Positions 25,355 through 33,349 of a stretch of DNA of 64,000 nucleotides are shown one piece after another. The DNA comes from an uncultured Brachyspira sp. (GTDB taxonomy: Bacteria; Spirochaetota; Brachyspiria; Brachyspirales; Brachyspiraceae), in the NCBI RefSeq assembly GCF_910588665.1, contig NZ_CAJUPR010000006.1, forward strand, positions 62,001-126,000, given 5' to 3'. The position numbers and the translations under genes were made by a program. The notes under the pieces were generated by a model, which was given only the letters and a program-made list of their open reading frames with translations, was not told where the DNA came from and did not search any database. Each line of letters starts with the position of its first letter. The stretch's first letter is position 1.

Positions 25355-26581
25355 ATGAAAAATAATAAATTTAAGTACACAAAAATAAGAAACACCAACA
25401 GTATATTTTCAAAAATAGAAGATATACTATTTAATATAAAATCAAAATTAATAAAAAAATCAGAAGTGTACGGAATAAGAACAACTTATATTCATTCTGC
25501 AAGATATGCAGACAATAAAAAAGGAAATATATTTTTAGGAATAATTAAAAATTTTTCATTGATTGTTTTATCATTATCTTTATTTATTTTTTTAGCTAAT
25601 TTTTTAATAATAAATATGCGCCAGACCTATACAAAAGATAAATTATATTCTAATATGGCGTATAATAAAATATTAGATGAAATATCGCCTGAGCAAATAA
25701 GCTATAATACTTCAAGCATATCGGAACTGCCTACAGTAACCTCTGCCGTAACATTAGAAAATGCAACGGATATATTTTATAACGCAATAACTTCCGATGA
25801 TACTTTAGTATGCGACGGTACTATAAGTATGAAATATGATGAGTATACGATAGAGGAAGGCGATAATCTTACAATAATATCCAGAAAAATAGGTGCCAAT
25901 TTAGACACATTAGTAAGCGTAAATAAAATAAGCAATGCCAATAAATTAAGACCCAATGAAAAAATTTTAATACCTAACCGCAACGGATTATTATATACAA
26001 TGAAGAAAAATGAAACAATAAAAGATATTGCGGAAAGATATGATGTTTCTTTAAGCAGAATTTTATCTTTTAATAAAATAAGCAGCTTGGAAGAAATAGA
26101 AGAAGGAAGCGAAATATTTCTTCCGGGAGCTAAATATACTTTAGATGAAAGAATAGATAAATTCGGACAAATGTTCAGTTTACCTACCACTATAACTAGA
26201 ATAAGCAGTGTATTCGGATATAGGATTCACCCTATAACAGGAGTAAGAACAAAACATATGGGAGTGGATATACCTGGAAGAATAAATACACCCGTATATG
26301 CAGCCAGAAAAGGAAAGGTAGTATTTGCAGGATACAGCGGAGGATACGGAAATTTAGTAATAGTCCGTCATGATAAAGGGTACACTACATATTATGCGCA
26401 TCTCAATTCCATAAGCACAAGTGTAGGAGCCACTGTAGGTGTAGGGGTGATGATTGGAAGAATGGGAAATACGGGAAGATCTACGGCAAGTCATTTGCAT
26501 TTTGAAGTAAGAAGAAACGGAGTAGCATTAAACCCTGCAGATTTTATACCTATAAAGAAATTCTTAAGAGGAAGAAGATAA
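25355..26581 (+). CDS. LysM-LysM-M23 peptidoglycan endopeptidase, membrane anchored
   Basis: A 408-aa cell-wall enzyme or activator. A basic cytoplasmic tail and one membrane helix (66-88) are followed by two LysM domains (164-207, YTIEEGDNLTIISRKIG; 213-257, YTMKKNETIKDIAERYD) and an M23 lysostaphin-type domain (282-395). Zinc ligands are H301 and D305 (HMGVD) and H382 (HLHF at 380-383), with H349 in YYAH as the catalytic histidine. As all ligands are present it should be an active DD- or cross-link endopeptidase rather than an EnvC/NlpD-type activator. It likely acts in the periplasm in growth or division. Confidence 0.92.
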   Translation: MKNNKFKYTKIRNTNSIFSKIEDILFNIKSKLIKKSEVYGIRTTYIHSARYADNKKGNIFLGIIKNFSLIVLSLSLFIFLANFLIINMRQTYTKDKLYSNMAYNKILDEISPEQISYNTSSISELPTVTSAVTLENATDIFYNAITSDDTLVCDGTISMKYDEYTIEEGDNLTIISRKIGANLDTLVSVNKISNANKLRPNEKILIPNRNGLLYTMKKNETIKDIAERYDVSLSRILSFNKISSLEEIEEGSEIFLPGAKYTLDERIDKFGQMFSLPTTITRISSVFGYRIHPITGVRTKHMGVDIPGRINTPVYAARKGKVVFAGYSGGYGNLVIVRHDKGYTTYYAHLNSISTSVGATVGVGVMIGRMGNTGRSTASHLHFEVRRNGVALNPADFIPIKKFLRGRR

Positions 26582-26623
26582 TTTTAATATTTTATATCCT
26601 TATTTTTGTATAATGTTTTCATT

Positions 26624-27451
26624 ATGAATGATATCGTTAAAGTGATAAATATATTAAATGAAATACCAGAACCGTTTTCTGTAGACGGAATAATAAAAAC
26701 TTTTGAGGCTAATTCAAAAAAAATTATAAAAAGTTTTGCGGTTTATTTTAATAAAGACAATACGGAAGAATCCAGACTATGGTATGTATCTGAAAATAAA
26801 TCTGTTATAAGCAAAAAAGGAAATAATAAAAAATATACCCTATCTGCAAGAGGCAATAAATTCGGTTCTATAATAGTAAATACAGATAAAAATAAAAATG
26901 ATATATTAATACTAATTAATTATCTGTCAATAGTATTATACAGTGAAAAATTATCTTTTCTGGCAAATAGAGATAAACTTACAGGACTATATAATAGAGG
27001 CTATATAATAAAATATATTCAGGAAAAAGAAACTTTAGATGAAATATATTCTATAGTAATAATAGATTTAGATAAATTCAAACATTACAATGATACTTAC
27101 GGGCATAATATAGGAGATCATATATTAAAATTAGCATCAAAAACAATGAAAGAATCTTTAAAAGATATAAAAAGCAAATCTGTATTGGCTAGATATGGAG
27201 GAGAAGAGTTTATAGCAGTATTTGATATACATAATAAAAACGATATTTTTAATGCAATGGAGAAAATAAGAAAAGCCATATCGAATACGGATTTTTCTAC
27301 TGAAGAATATTCACTGAAAGCAACCGCATCATTAGGCGGTGCAATAAAAGAAAAAAATACTGCTATGGAGGCATTTATAAATAAAGCAGACCAATCTCTT
27401 TATAATGCAAAAGAAACTGGAAGAAATAAATCAGTAATACTGGACCTTTAA
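26624..27451 (+). CDS. Diguanylate cyclase (GGDEF domain)
   Basis: A 275-aa cytoplasmic enzyme making cyclic di-GMP. Residues 1-110 form an N-terminal domain like a small GAF/sensor fold (FAVYFNKDNTEESRLWYV). The GGDEF domain spans 112-272, with DKLTGLYNR, DLDKFKHYNDTYGH and signature GGEEF at 192-196. No RxxD inhibitory site lies five residues before the signature (that stretch reads KSKSVLARY), so product inhibition at the I-site may be absent. I start at the ATG at 26624; a TTG six codons earlier is less likely. Neither has a good ribosome site. Confidence 0.88.
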   Translation: MNDIVKVINILNEIPEPFSVDGIIKTFEANSKKIIKSFAVYFNKDNTEESRLWYVSENKSVISKKGNNKKYTLSARGNKFGSIIVNTDKNKNDILILINYLSIVLYSEKLSFLANRDKLTGLYNRGYIIKYIQEKETLDEIYSIVIIDLDKFKHYNDTYGHNIGDHILKLASKTMKESLKDIKSKSVLARYGGEEFIAVFDIHNKNDIFNAMEKIRKAISNTDFSTEEYSLKATASLGGAIKEKNTAMEAFINKADQSLYNAKETGRNKSVILDL

Positions 27452-27477
27452 AGTAGTTATAATAATTAAATAAGTCA

Positions 27478-27516
27478 CTTTTATTTAGCTTTAGAAAATA
27501 TAAAGCTAAATAAAAG
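27478..27516 (+). promoter_or_regulatory. 15-bp perfect hairpin in the methyltransferase leader
   Basis: CTTTTATTTAGCTTT (27478-27492) and AAAGCTAAATAAAAG (27502-27516) pair without mismatch around a 9-nt loop. What follows is CGGGAG, not a T run, so it is not a normal terminator. Its 3' arm ends 3 nt before the GGAG of the 13-codon ORF. Confidence 0.7.
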
Positions 27517-27529
27517 CGGGAGATTATTT

Positions 27530-27571
27530 ATGAAAAATACTATATATTACAACCGTTTACACAAAGTATAG
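27530..27571 (+). CDS. 13-codon ORF, possible leader peptide
   Basis: Reads MKNTIYYNRLHKV and stops at TAG. GGAG (27519-27522) sits 7 nt before the ATG, a better ribosome site than that of the methyltransferase gene 25 bp further on. It follows directly on the perfect hairpin. It may be a regulatory leader peptide or the remnant of a longer gene; no proof of translation. Confidence 0.4.
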   Translation: MKNTIYYNRLHKV

Positions 27572-27595
27572 TAAAAAAACAACAAAGGCATACAA

Positions 27596-28426
27596 ATGAA
27601 AAATAATAAAAAATCTGAAATTAAAAAATTGAAATTAAAAACTCATAAAAAACTTTTATTAGTAAAAACGGACAGCGAAGAAGATAAAAAAAAACTGGAA
27701 ATAATAAGGGACATACTTATCAGTGACAGCAATAAAGATAAAGCGGATTTACATAATTATTTTCTAAATAATAAAGAAGAAGCCGTTTTTAAACATCTTC
27801 CATTTTTTGATATATATGAAAGACATTTTTCTAAATATAGGGGTAAAGATATTAATATGATGGAAATAGGAGTTGGAAGCGGCGGAGCTGTAAAGATGTG
27901 GAGAGAATATTTTAAAAATGATACAAACGCCAAAGTAAATATATATGCAATAGATAAAAACCCTAAATGCAGACAATTTGAACAGGATAATATAAAAATA
28001 TTTATAGGCTCTCAAGAAGACAGGAAGTTCTTAAAAGAAGTAAAAAAAGAAATACCTAAACTGGATATACTTATAGATGACGGCGGACATAGAATGAATC
28101 AGCAGATAACATCATTTGAAGAGATGTATGAACATATAAAAGATGAAGGGCTTTATCTATGCGAAGATGTTTACACATCATATTGGACTAATTTCGGAGG
28201 AGGATATAAAAATCCCAATTCATTTATAGAATATACAAAAAACTTAATAGATCATCTTAATGCATATTGGGCCTCCGAAGATGATGATTTATATCCGAAT
28301 AATTTTACCGACAATACCTACTCTATTCACTATTATGACGGAATTGTAATTATAGAGAAGAAAAAAAGAGATACAAGATATAATGATATATGCCAGCAGG
28401 CCATTATAGGAAAAACTAAAGAATAA
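27596..28426 (+). CDS. Class I SAM-dependent methyltransferase, MycE/CmcI-like
   Basis: A 276-aa protein. The SAM-binding motif MEIGVGSGG is at 89-97, an acidic residue D120 (YAIDKNP) follows, and IDDGGH (160-165) with ED at 190-191 resembles the metal-binding set of mycinamicin-type O-methyltransferases and CmcI-like enzymes. The N-terminal 60 residues are lysine-rich and helical. Such enzymes often methylate sugars in surface glycans or antibiotics; the substrate here is not visible. AAAGG lies 8 nt before the ATG. Confidence 0.72.
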   Translation: MKNNKKSEIKKLKLKTHKKLLLVKTDSEEDKKKLEIIRDILISDSNKDKADLHNYFLNNKEEAVFKHLPFFDIYERHFSKYRGKDINMMEIGVGSGGAVKMWREYFKNDTNAKVNIYAIDKNPKCRQFEQDNIKIFIGSQEDRKFLKEVKKEIPKLDILIDDGGHRMNQQITSFEEMYEHIKDEGLYLCEDVYTSYWTNFGGGYKNPNSFIEYTKNLIDHLNAYWASEDDDLYPNNFTDNTYSIHYYDGIVIIEKKKRDTRYNDICQQAIIGKTKE

Positions 28427-28435
28427 TATAGAAAA

Positions 28436-28786
28436 TTATCTGCATTTTCTATATGCTGCAATATAAGCAAAGCTGTCAAAATATTTCATAATTTTTTCAT
28501 CGGTATTATATTCGTTATCTCCAAGCAAATAATCACATAAAACTTCTCTTAATCTTGTAAACTCTTTTATGCTGTGTTTTTTATACTGCGCTTCTATGGT
28601 TAAATCAATTAATTCTAAAGCTCTGTAAGCCGCATTTTTAGAATATTCAATATTATTTTTATTTTTAAATTTTACGGCTCTGTAAACTTCGCTTCCTATA
28701 TTAGCCATTTGCTCAGATAAGCTTAAATTTCTCCATCTTCCGTCAGCAAATAAAATATAATCATAATATTTTTTACAGACTTGCAT
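28436..28786 (-). CDS. Small conserved-looking four-helix protein of unknown function
   Basis: A 116-aa all-helical protein. The core RWRNLSLSEQMANIGSEVYRA and ALELIDLTIEAQ...FTRLREVLCDYLLGDNEY looks like a widespread family of small uncharacterised proteins with the pattern LSLxEQxANIGSEVxRA. I recall the pattern but not a function. It is convergent with the methyltransferase gene (9 bp apart) and divergent from flgL. No partner is visible. Confidence 0.6.
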   Translation of the reverse strand: MQVCKKYYDYILFADGRWRNLSLSEQMANIGSEVYRAVKFKNKNNIEYSKNAAYRALELIDLTIEAQYKKHSIKEFTRLREVLCDYLLGDNEYNTDEKIMKYFDSFAYIAAYRKCR

Positions 28787-28942
28787 TATGATAATAAAAT
28801 ATAAAAACTAATGTATGACTTATATATTTAAATATAAAATTTTATTAGAATCAATAAAAAATAATAAAAGAATATGAAATTATTACGAAAATAATAACGA
28901 TATAATAATCATTTCTATATTAAAAACAGGAGATAAATAATT

Positions 28943-30196
28943 ATGAGAGTTACAGAACAATCCCAATTAAACGGAACAGTTAGATCAATAAGAATGAATA
29001 AAAGCGAAATGACAGATTCGCAGACAAGATTATCAACAGGTCAAAGGGTTCAGTACCCTCATCAAAATGTTACGGCAACCATTAATTCCATTTATTACAG
29101 AACCAGAATGTCATCTGTTGATGCATATCAGAATAATATAATTGACGGCAGAGAAAGATTAAATGTAGCACATGATTCTATGTCGGCAATAACCGAAGCT
29201 TTAAATAGAGCAAGAGATTTAGCTGTGCAGGGAGCAAACAGCACATACGGAGCCGATGACAGGGCAAAAATGGCTATGGAAGTTGAAGAAATGATTGAAA
29301 GAATATACGATATATCAAAAACTCAAAGCAAAGGCGAGTTTATATTCTCAGGCACAAGTATTAAAACAGCTCCTTTCATGGCATTTTACGGTCATGATGA
29401 AAGAGCAGGACGCTCCATAGTAAAATCCGTAATATATGAAGGCGACGGAAATCCTCAAAACAGAGAAATAGAAAACGGTCAGATTATAAATGTAGCTACT
29501 CCAGGAAATTATGCTTTTTGGGGAACAGATATGGAAATAATATCAACATCAGATTCTTCAGCTTATATTGCAGCAGAAGATCAGGATATTATGATAGATG
29601 ATATGGTAATAAATATTAAACAGGGAGATAATATTGAAGCTGTAGTTCAAAGAATAAATGATGCAAACGGAAATGTAAGCGCAAGCATAGGAGATTTAAG
29701 AGGGGGGCAGAAAGTTATACAATTAAAAAGTGGAACTCCTCATAAGATACTATTGCAGGACTTAGCAGGCGGAACGGTGCTTCAGGATATAGGATTGGTG
29801 AGAATAGGAGCTGCAAACAATCCTGAAAACAACTATGAGCCTAGCGCCTTAGTAACTGGAAAAAGCATATTTGAAAGTTTAATATATTTAAGAGATGCAA
29901 TGCTTAATGATGATGTGGGCTCTATAGGTGGCGAAGCTTTAGGTTATATAGACAGTTCTTTAGATAATGTTTTAACTGTACAGGCAAATGCATCTTCCAA
30001 AACTACAAGGCTTGATATGGGCTACAATAGTTTTGAAGATCAAAAATTGGCAATTCAAGAGGCTTTAGCTAAAAATGAAAATATAGATTATGCCGAAGAA
30101 ATTATTAATTTTAATATGTGGCAGTATGCTCATAATGCTTCTTTGCAAACCGCAGGAAAATTATTAGGCAGAACTCTTATGGATTATTTAAGATAA
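28943..30196 (+). CDS. flgL: Flagellar hook-associated protein 3 (hook-filament junction)
   Basis: A 417-aa structural protein joining hook and filament in the periplasmic flagellum. The N-terminus MRVTEQSQLNGTVRSI with QTRLSTGQRVQYPHQN matches the flagellin-like D0/D1 helices. Another conserved block is ALNRARDLAVQGANSTY. The C-terminal helix (LQTAGKLLGRTLMDYLR) is the matching D0 half. GGAG lies 12 nt before the ATG. It is followed by fliW and csrA, the same order as in many bacteria. Confidence 0.93.
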   Translation: MRVTEQSQLNGTVRSIRMNKSEMTDSQTRLSTGQRVQYPHQNVTATINSIYYRTRMSSVDAYQNNIIDGRERLNVAHDSMSAITEALNRARDLAVQGANSTYGADDRAKMAMEVEEMIERIYDISKTQSKGEFIFSGTSIKTAPFMAFYGHDERAGRSIVKSVIYEGDGNPQNREIENGQIINVATPGNYAFWGTDMEIISTSDSSAYIAAEDQDIMIDDMVINIKQGDNIEAVVQRINDANGNVSASIGDLRGGQKVIQLKSGTPHKILLQDLAGGTVLQDIGLVRIGAANNPENNYEPSALVTGKSIFESLIYLRDAMLNDDVGSIGGEALGYIDSSLDNVLTVQANASSKTTRLDMGYNSFEDQKLAIQEALAKNENIDYAEEIINFNMWQYAHNASLQTAGKLLGRTLMDYLR

Positions 30197-30278
30197 TAAA
30201 ATTATAATTATATTTTAATAAAAACTATAATAATTATCAGAACAAGTATGATATATTAAAAAATAAGGAAATAATTTT

Positions 30279-30737
30279 ATGCAAAAAATCGAATCTAGAA
30301 TATTAGGAAAAATCGAAGTTTCTGAAAATTCATTATATCATTTAAACGGAACAATATTAGCTTTTGAAAATTATGATGAGTTCTACCTTCTTAACATGGA
30401 TAAAGAAGGAACTTTTAAAATACTTCAGTCTAAAGATGATAAAGATGTATGCTTTATACTTATAGATCCGTTTTTAATATTTAAAAATTATGAACCTGAT
30501 GTGCATGATGATGATATTAAATATTTAGGTATAGAAAATAAGGAGGATTTATATCTTCTTACAATTATAAGTATTCCTAACAGTGATTTTAAATCTATGA
30601 GTGCCAATTTGATAGCTCCTGTAGTTTTCAATATAAAAAATCATAAAGCAAAACAATGTACTGTTTCAGGAGATAAATATACAACCAGACATTCTATTCT
30701 TTTAGAAGACAGTAATAATACAGAAGAAAGGAGTTAG
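30279..30737 (+). CDS. fliW: Flagellar assembly factor FliW
   Basis: A 152-aa cytoplasmic protein that binds flagellin and, when free, binds and inhibits CsrA. The pattern LGKIEVSENSLYHLNGTILAF at the N-terminus and MSANLIAPVVFNIKNHKAKQ near the C-terminus is the FliW signature. It is followed 5 bp later by csrA, its regulatory partner. Confidence 0.93.
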   Translation: MQKIESRILGKIEVSENSLYHLNGTILAFENYDEFYLLNMDKEGTFKILQSKDDKDVCFILIDPFLIFKNYEPDVHDDDIKYLGIENKEDLYLLTIISIPNSDFKSMSANLIAPVVFNIKNHKAKQCTVSGDKYTTRHSILLEDSNNTEERS

Positions 30738-30742
30738 TAAAA

Positions 30743-30988
30743 ATGCTTGTACTTTCTAGAAAAATTAATCAAAGCATAGTAATAGGCGATAATATAGAAA
30801 TAATGCTGGTTGATATAAGAGGAGATCAAATTAAGCTTGGAATTAATGCGCCTAAAAATGTAAAAATATTCAGAAAAGAAGTTTATGAGGAAATAGAAAG
30901 CCAAAATTTAGAAGCGTCAAAAGAAGCTACAGCTGATAAATTAAATATTTTAAACAATTTTGTCAAAAATAAATTTGGAAAAAAATAA
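30743..30988 (+). CDS. csrA: Carbon storage regulator CsrA
   Basis: An 81-aa dimeric RNA-binding protein that blocks translation of flagellin and other messages at GGA-containing leaders. MLVLSRKINQSIVIGDNIEI and IKLGINAPKNVKIFRKEVY give the full family pattern, including the RNA-contacting R6 and the VxIxRxEVY end. The C-terminal 25 residues are a longer tail than in E. coli (61 aa). AAGGAG overlaps the end of fliW, which argues for translational coupling. Confidence 0.95.
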   Translation: MLVLSRKINQSIVIGDNIEIMLVDIRGDQIKLGINAPKNVKIFRKEVYEEIESQNLEASKEATADKLNILNNFVKNKFGKK

Positions 30989-31068
30989 ATTAAGCTATAT
31001 CAAATATCATTATAAAATTATTTATTATTAATATTTCAATAAAAAAGATTTCTTAAAATTGAATTATT

Positions 31069-31977
31069 TTAATTGCTAAAAGGATTAATCAGACAGCCTT
31101 TTCTTATTAAGTTAATAGGCGTTAAAATTATATATGATATAAAAAAGTTTAATAATGATATTATAACGGAAAATATCAGAAGCATATTATAAGTATCTAA
31201 TATTTTATTAATAAAATTATATATGTAAACTGGTATTTCAACTTTCAAAAATATCTTTATAAATATTAAAAATGTGTTTATTATTAAAGATAAGGCAAAT
31301 ATTATAATAATGCCCTTCCAAGCATGAGAAATATCGGCTGGACTAAGCTCCATATGAGAAGCAATAGATACGGATAAATATAAAAATATCCAAAAGGCTA
31401 TGCTTTTAAATGGGCAATTATCTATAACATTATTTATTATATTGGTAAAAATATTATAAGCATAAGCAAACATATTGTAAATACCGAAGCATATCATTGA
31501 TAAAATATCAGAATTAAAGATAATCCTGTTTTCAGGTAAATGCATAGTAAATATATCTTTTTCTAATTCTGGAGCTAATAATGCAAAAAGAAAATAAACT
31601 ATAAGGGTACCTACTATAATAGGAGCTACCCCTATAAAAAAATTACCCATTTGCTGATACCAGCTTCTGGAATCATAGCTATGAAGCACATAACCTATAG
31701 TATCCGATTTTGTATTAAAAAGTTTTATATCATTAATTTTATGTCTGAATATTAAGCAGAATAATGCATGCGAAAGCTCATGTATAGGAGTTCCTATCCA
31801 GCCCGTTATATAAACTTCTGTTTTAGAGCCTAATGTTTTTGCAAATATCCTTCTTGTAATAGAAGACACAGCATATAAAACAAAGCCGAATATTATAATA
31901 CTTCCGAATAATCTGAATAAATCTATTATGGTTTTAGACAAAATAATAACAATAAAATAAAGAAAATCTTTTATCAT
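31069..31977 (-). CDS. Multi-pass membrane protein with HExxH motif (putative metalloprotease)
   Basis: A 302-aa protein with about seven hydrophobic segments (near 5-38, 110-135, 155-180, 190-205, 218-240, 262-290). HELSH at 66-70 lies in TPIHELSHALFCLIF, as in M50/DUF3267-like zincins where the metal site lies within a membrane helix. A third ligand is not certain. It stands alone, convergent with csrA. It could be an intramembrane protease acting on an anti-sigma factor, or a non-protease relative. Confidence 0.6.
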   Translation of the reverse strand: MIKDFLYFIVIILSKTIIDLFRLFGSIIIFGFVLYAVSSITRRIFAKTLGSKTEVYITGWIGTPIHELSHALFCLIFRHKINDIKLFNTKSDTIGYVLHSYDSRSWYQQMGNFFIGVAPIIVGTLIVYFLFALLAPELEKDIFTMHLPENRIIFNSDILSMICFGIYNMFAYAYNIFTNIINNVIDNCPFKSIAFWIFLYLSVSIASHMELSPADISHAWKGIIIIFALSLIINTFLIFIKIFLKVEIPVYIYNFINKILDTYNMLLIFSVIISLLNFFISYIILTPINLIRKGCLINPFSN

Positions 31978-32170
31978 ATTATACTCATAATTAATTTATC
32001 GGAAGAAAACGCTTTACAGTTAATATAAAAATCTATATTAACAGACACTTGAAAAAATAGAATTTTTAATATAAACTGCACAAATAATTTTTATAAAAAA
32101 TATAATTACTATTACATCTATTAAATAATATTTGTTTTGTAAATATAATTATAGTAATAGCGGAGAAAAA

Positions 32171-33259
32171 ATGAAAAAAATAATATTTATAATGATGTTG
32201 GTATTAACTTCTTCGGCATTTGCGATAGACGACAGAGTAGATAAAGACAATATGCATAATTTAATAGAGGGCGTTACATACACAAGATTTGGTTCTGACA
32301 GAGTAGGTACAATATATGATTTTGCCCCGCTTATGAATCATAATACTTCATTTAAACTAGGCGTTTCAATACTAGATCTATCTCATATAGTTGATAATAC
32401 TTATATAAATGAGGTTACTAAAAAAAGAAGGTTAGCGTTTCTTCCTAAAGGATTTGTAGGATTAAGCTATGGAATATTCGGTTTCGGATATCAATTCGGC
32501 TTATATAATGATCTTAGTGAAAAAAACTCCCCTATTGCTCACAGCCATTCATTTTCATTTGGCTTAGCAATGGATAAATACAGATTATCTCTGCCTTTTT
32601 CATTTTCTTTTGGAGATAAATCATATCATGGAGGACATTTATCTCTAAGCACTACGCCTAAATTTTCATTTATGTTCCGAAGCGGTTTATTAGATGAATT
32701 TACAATCTCACTGCATTACGGTATCCAGCTTTCAAGCGTTACAAACTCTGTAGGAGGCATAAATATTGCGCCTATGGTTGTCGGAGGATCATTATACGGA
32801 AATATTATGCTTACAAGATTTGATAATTTCCCTGTTCAAATAGGATTGCCTGTAAAATTAGCATTTTATTACGGTATAGGAGCAAGATGGGCTACCATAG
32901 ATGCAGGATATGCCGAAGATATCAATATTAACTATCTGTATGGAGATAATGGGGAAAGAGCAACCGACAGCATGTATTTTTATGTTATACTTCCAGCAAA
33001 ATTTGAAGCTAAATTAGGCGCTATATATACTTATATTATGCCCAGACTTATGTTTGAAGGAGAACTGTATAAAACCGACATAGAATATAATCTGCATTAC
33101 GGAATTGAAGGAGAGATGCAGATTACATTAATAGAAAATTTAACATTCGGACTTACAGCTTATGCGGAAGGTCAGGGAATAATGAAGAAAAGCGCCGACT
33201 TCCAAATAAATAATGCATTCGGCGGAGGTTTAGATGTATGGGGTATTTGGAGATATTAG
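32171..33259 (+). CDS. Secreted beta-barrel-like outer-membrane protein
   Basis: A 362-aa protein with a clear signal peptide (MKKIIFIMMLVLTSSAFA, cleavage after A18). The rest is rich in alternating aromatic/glycine strands (GFVGLSYGIFGFGYQFGLYND; KYRLSLPFSFSFGDKSY), as in outer-membrane barrels, and ends with DVWGIWRY, an aromatic C-terminus. The ATG at 32171 is preferred over a TTG 39 nt earlier because GGAG lies 6 nt upstream and the signal peptide starts there. Not recognisable as a named porin family. Confidence 0.6.
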   Translation: MKKIIFIMMLVLTSSAFAIDDRVDKDNMHNLIEGVTYTRFGSDRVGTIYDFAPLMNHNTSFKLGVSILDLSHIVDNTYINEVTKKRRLAFLPKGFVGLSYGIFGFGYQFGLYNDLSEKNSPIAHSHSFSFGLAMDKYRLSLPFSFSFGDKSYHGGHLSLSTTPKFSFMFRSGLLDEFTISLHYGIQLSSVTNSVGGINIAPMVVGGSLYGNIMLTRFDNFPVQIGLPVKLAFYYGIGARWATIDAGYAEDININYLYGDNGERATDSMYFYVILPAKFEAKLGAIYTYIMPRLMFEGELYKTDIEYNLHYGIEGEMQITLIENLTFGLTAYAEGQGIMKKSADFQINNAFGGGLDVWGIWRY

Positions 33260-33349
33260 TTAAAAGTTAATAGTTTTTTATTAATATTAAAAATTATGAT
33301 ATTTTAATAAAAATTATATAGAATAAAATAAAAAATTAAGAGATTAATT

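Noticed and set aside
28436..28786. Diversity-generating retroelement accessory protein (bAvd)
   Set aside because: Size and helix pattern fit loosely, but no reverse transcriptase or template/variable repeat is in the window.
28870..28930. Sigma-28 type flagellar promoter before flgL
   Set aside because: A CGATATAA-like string is present but no matching -35 element at the right distance; chance is likely in this base composition.
33270..33340. Terminator after the beta-barrel gene
   Set aside because: TATTAAAA/TTTTAATA can pair, but the sequence after it is A-rich on the plus strand and the stem is pure A/T, expected by chance here.
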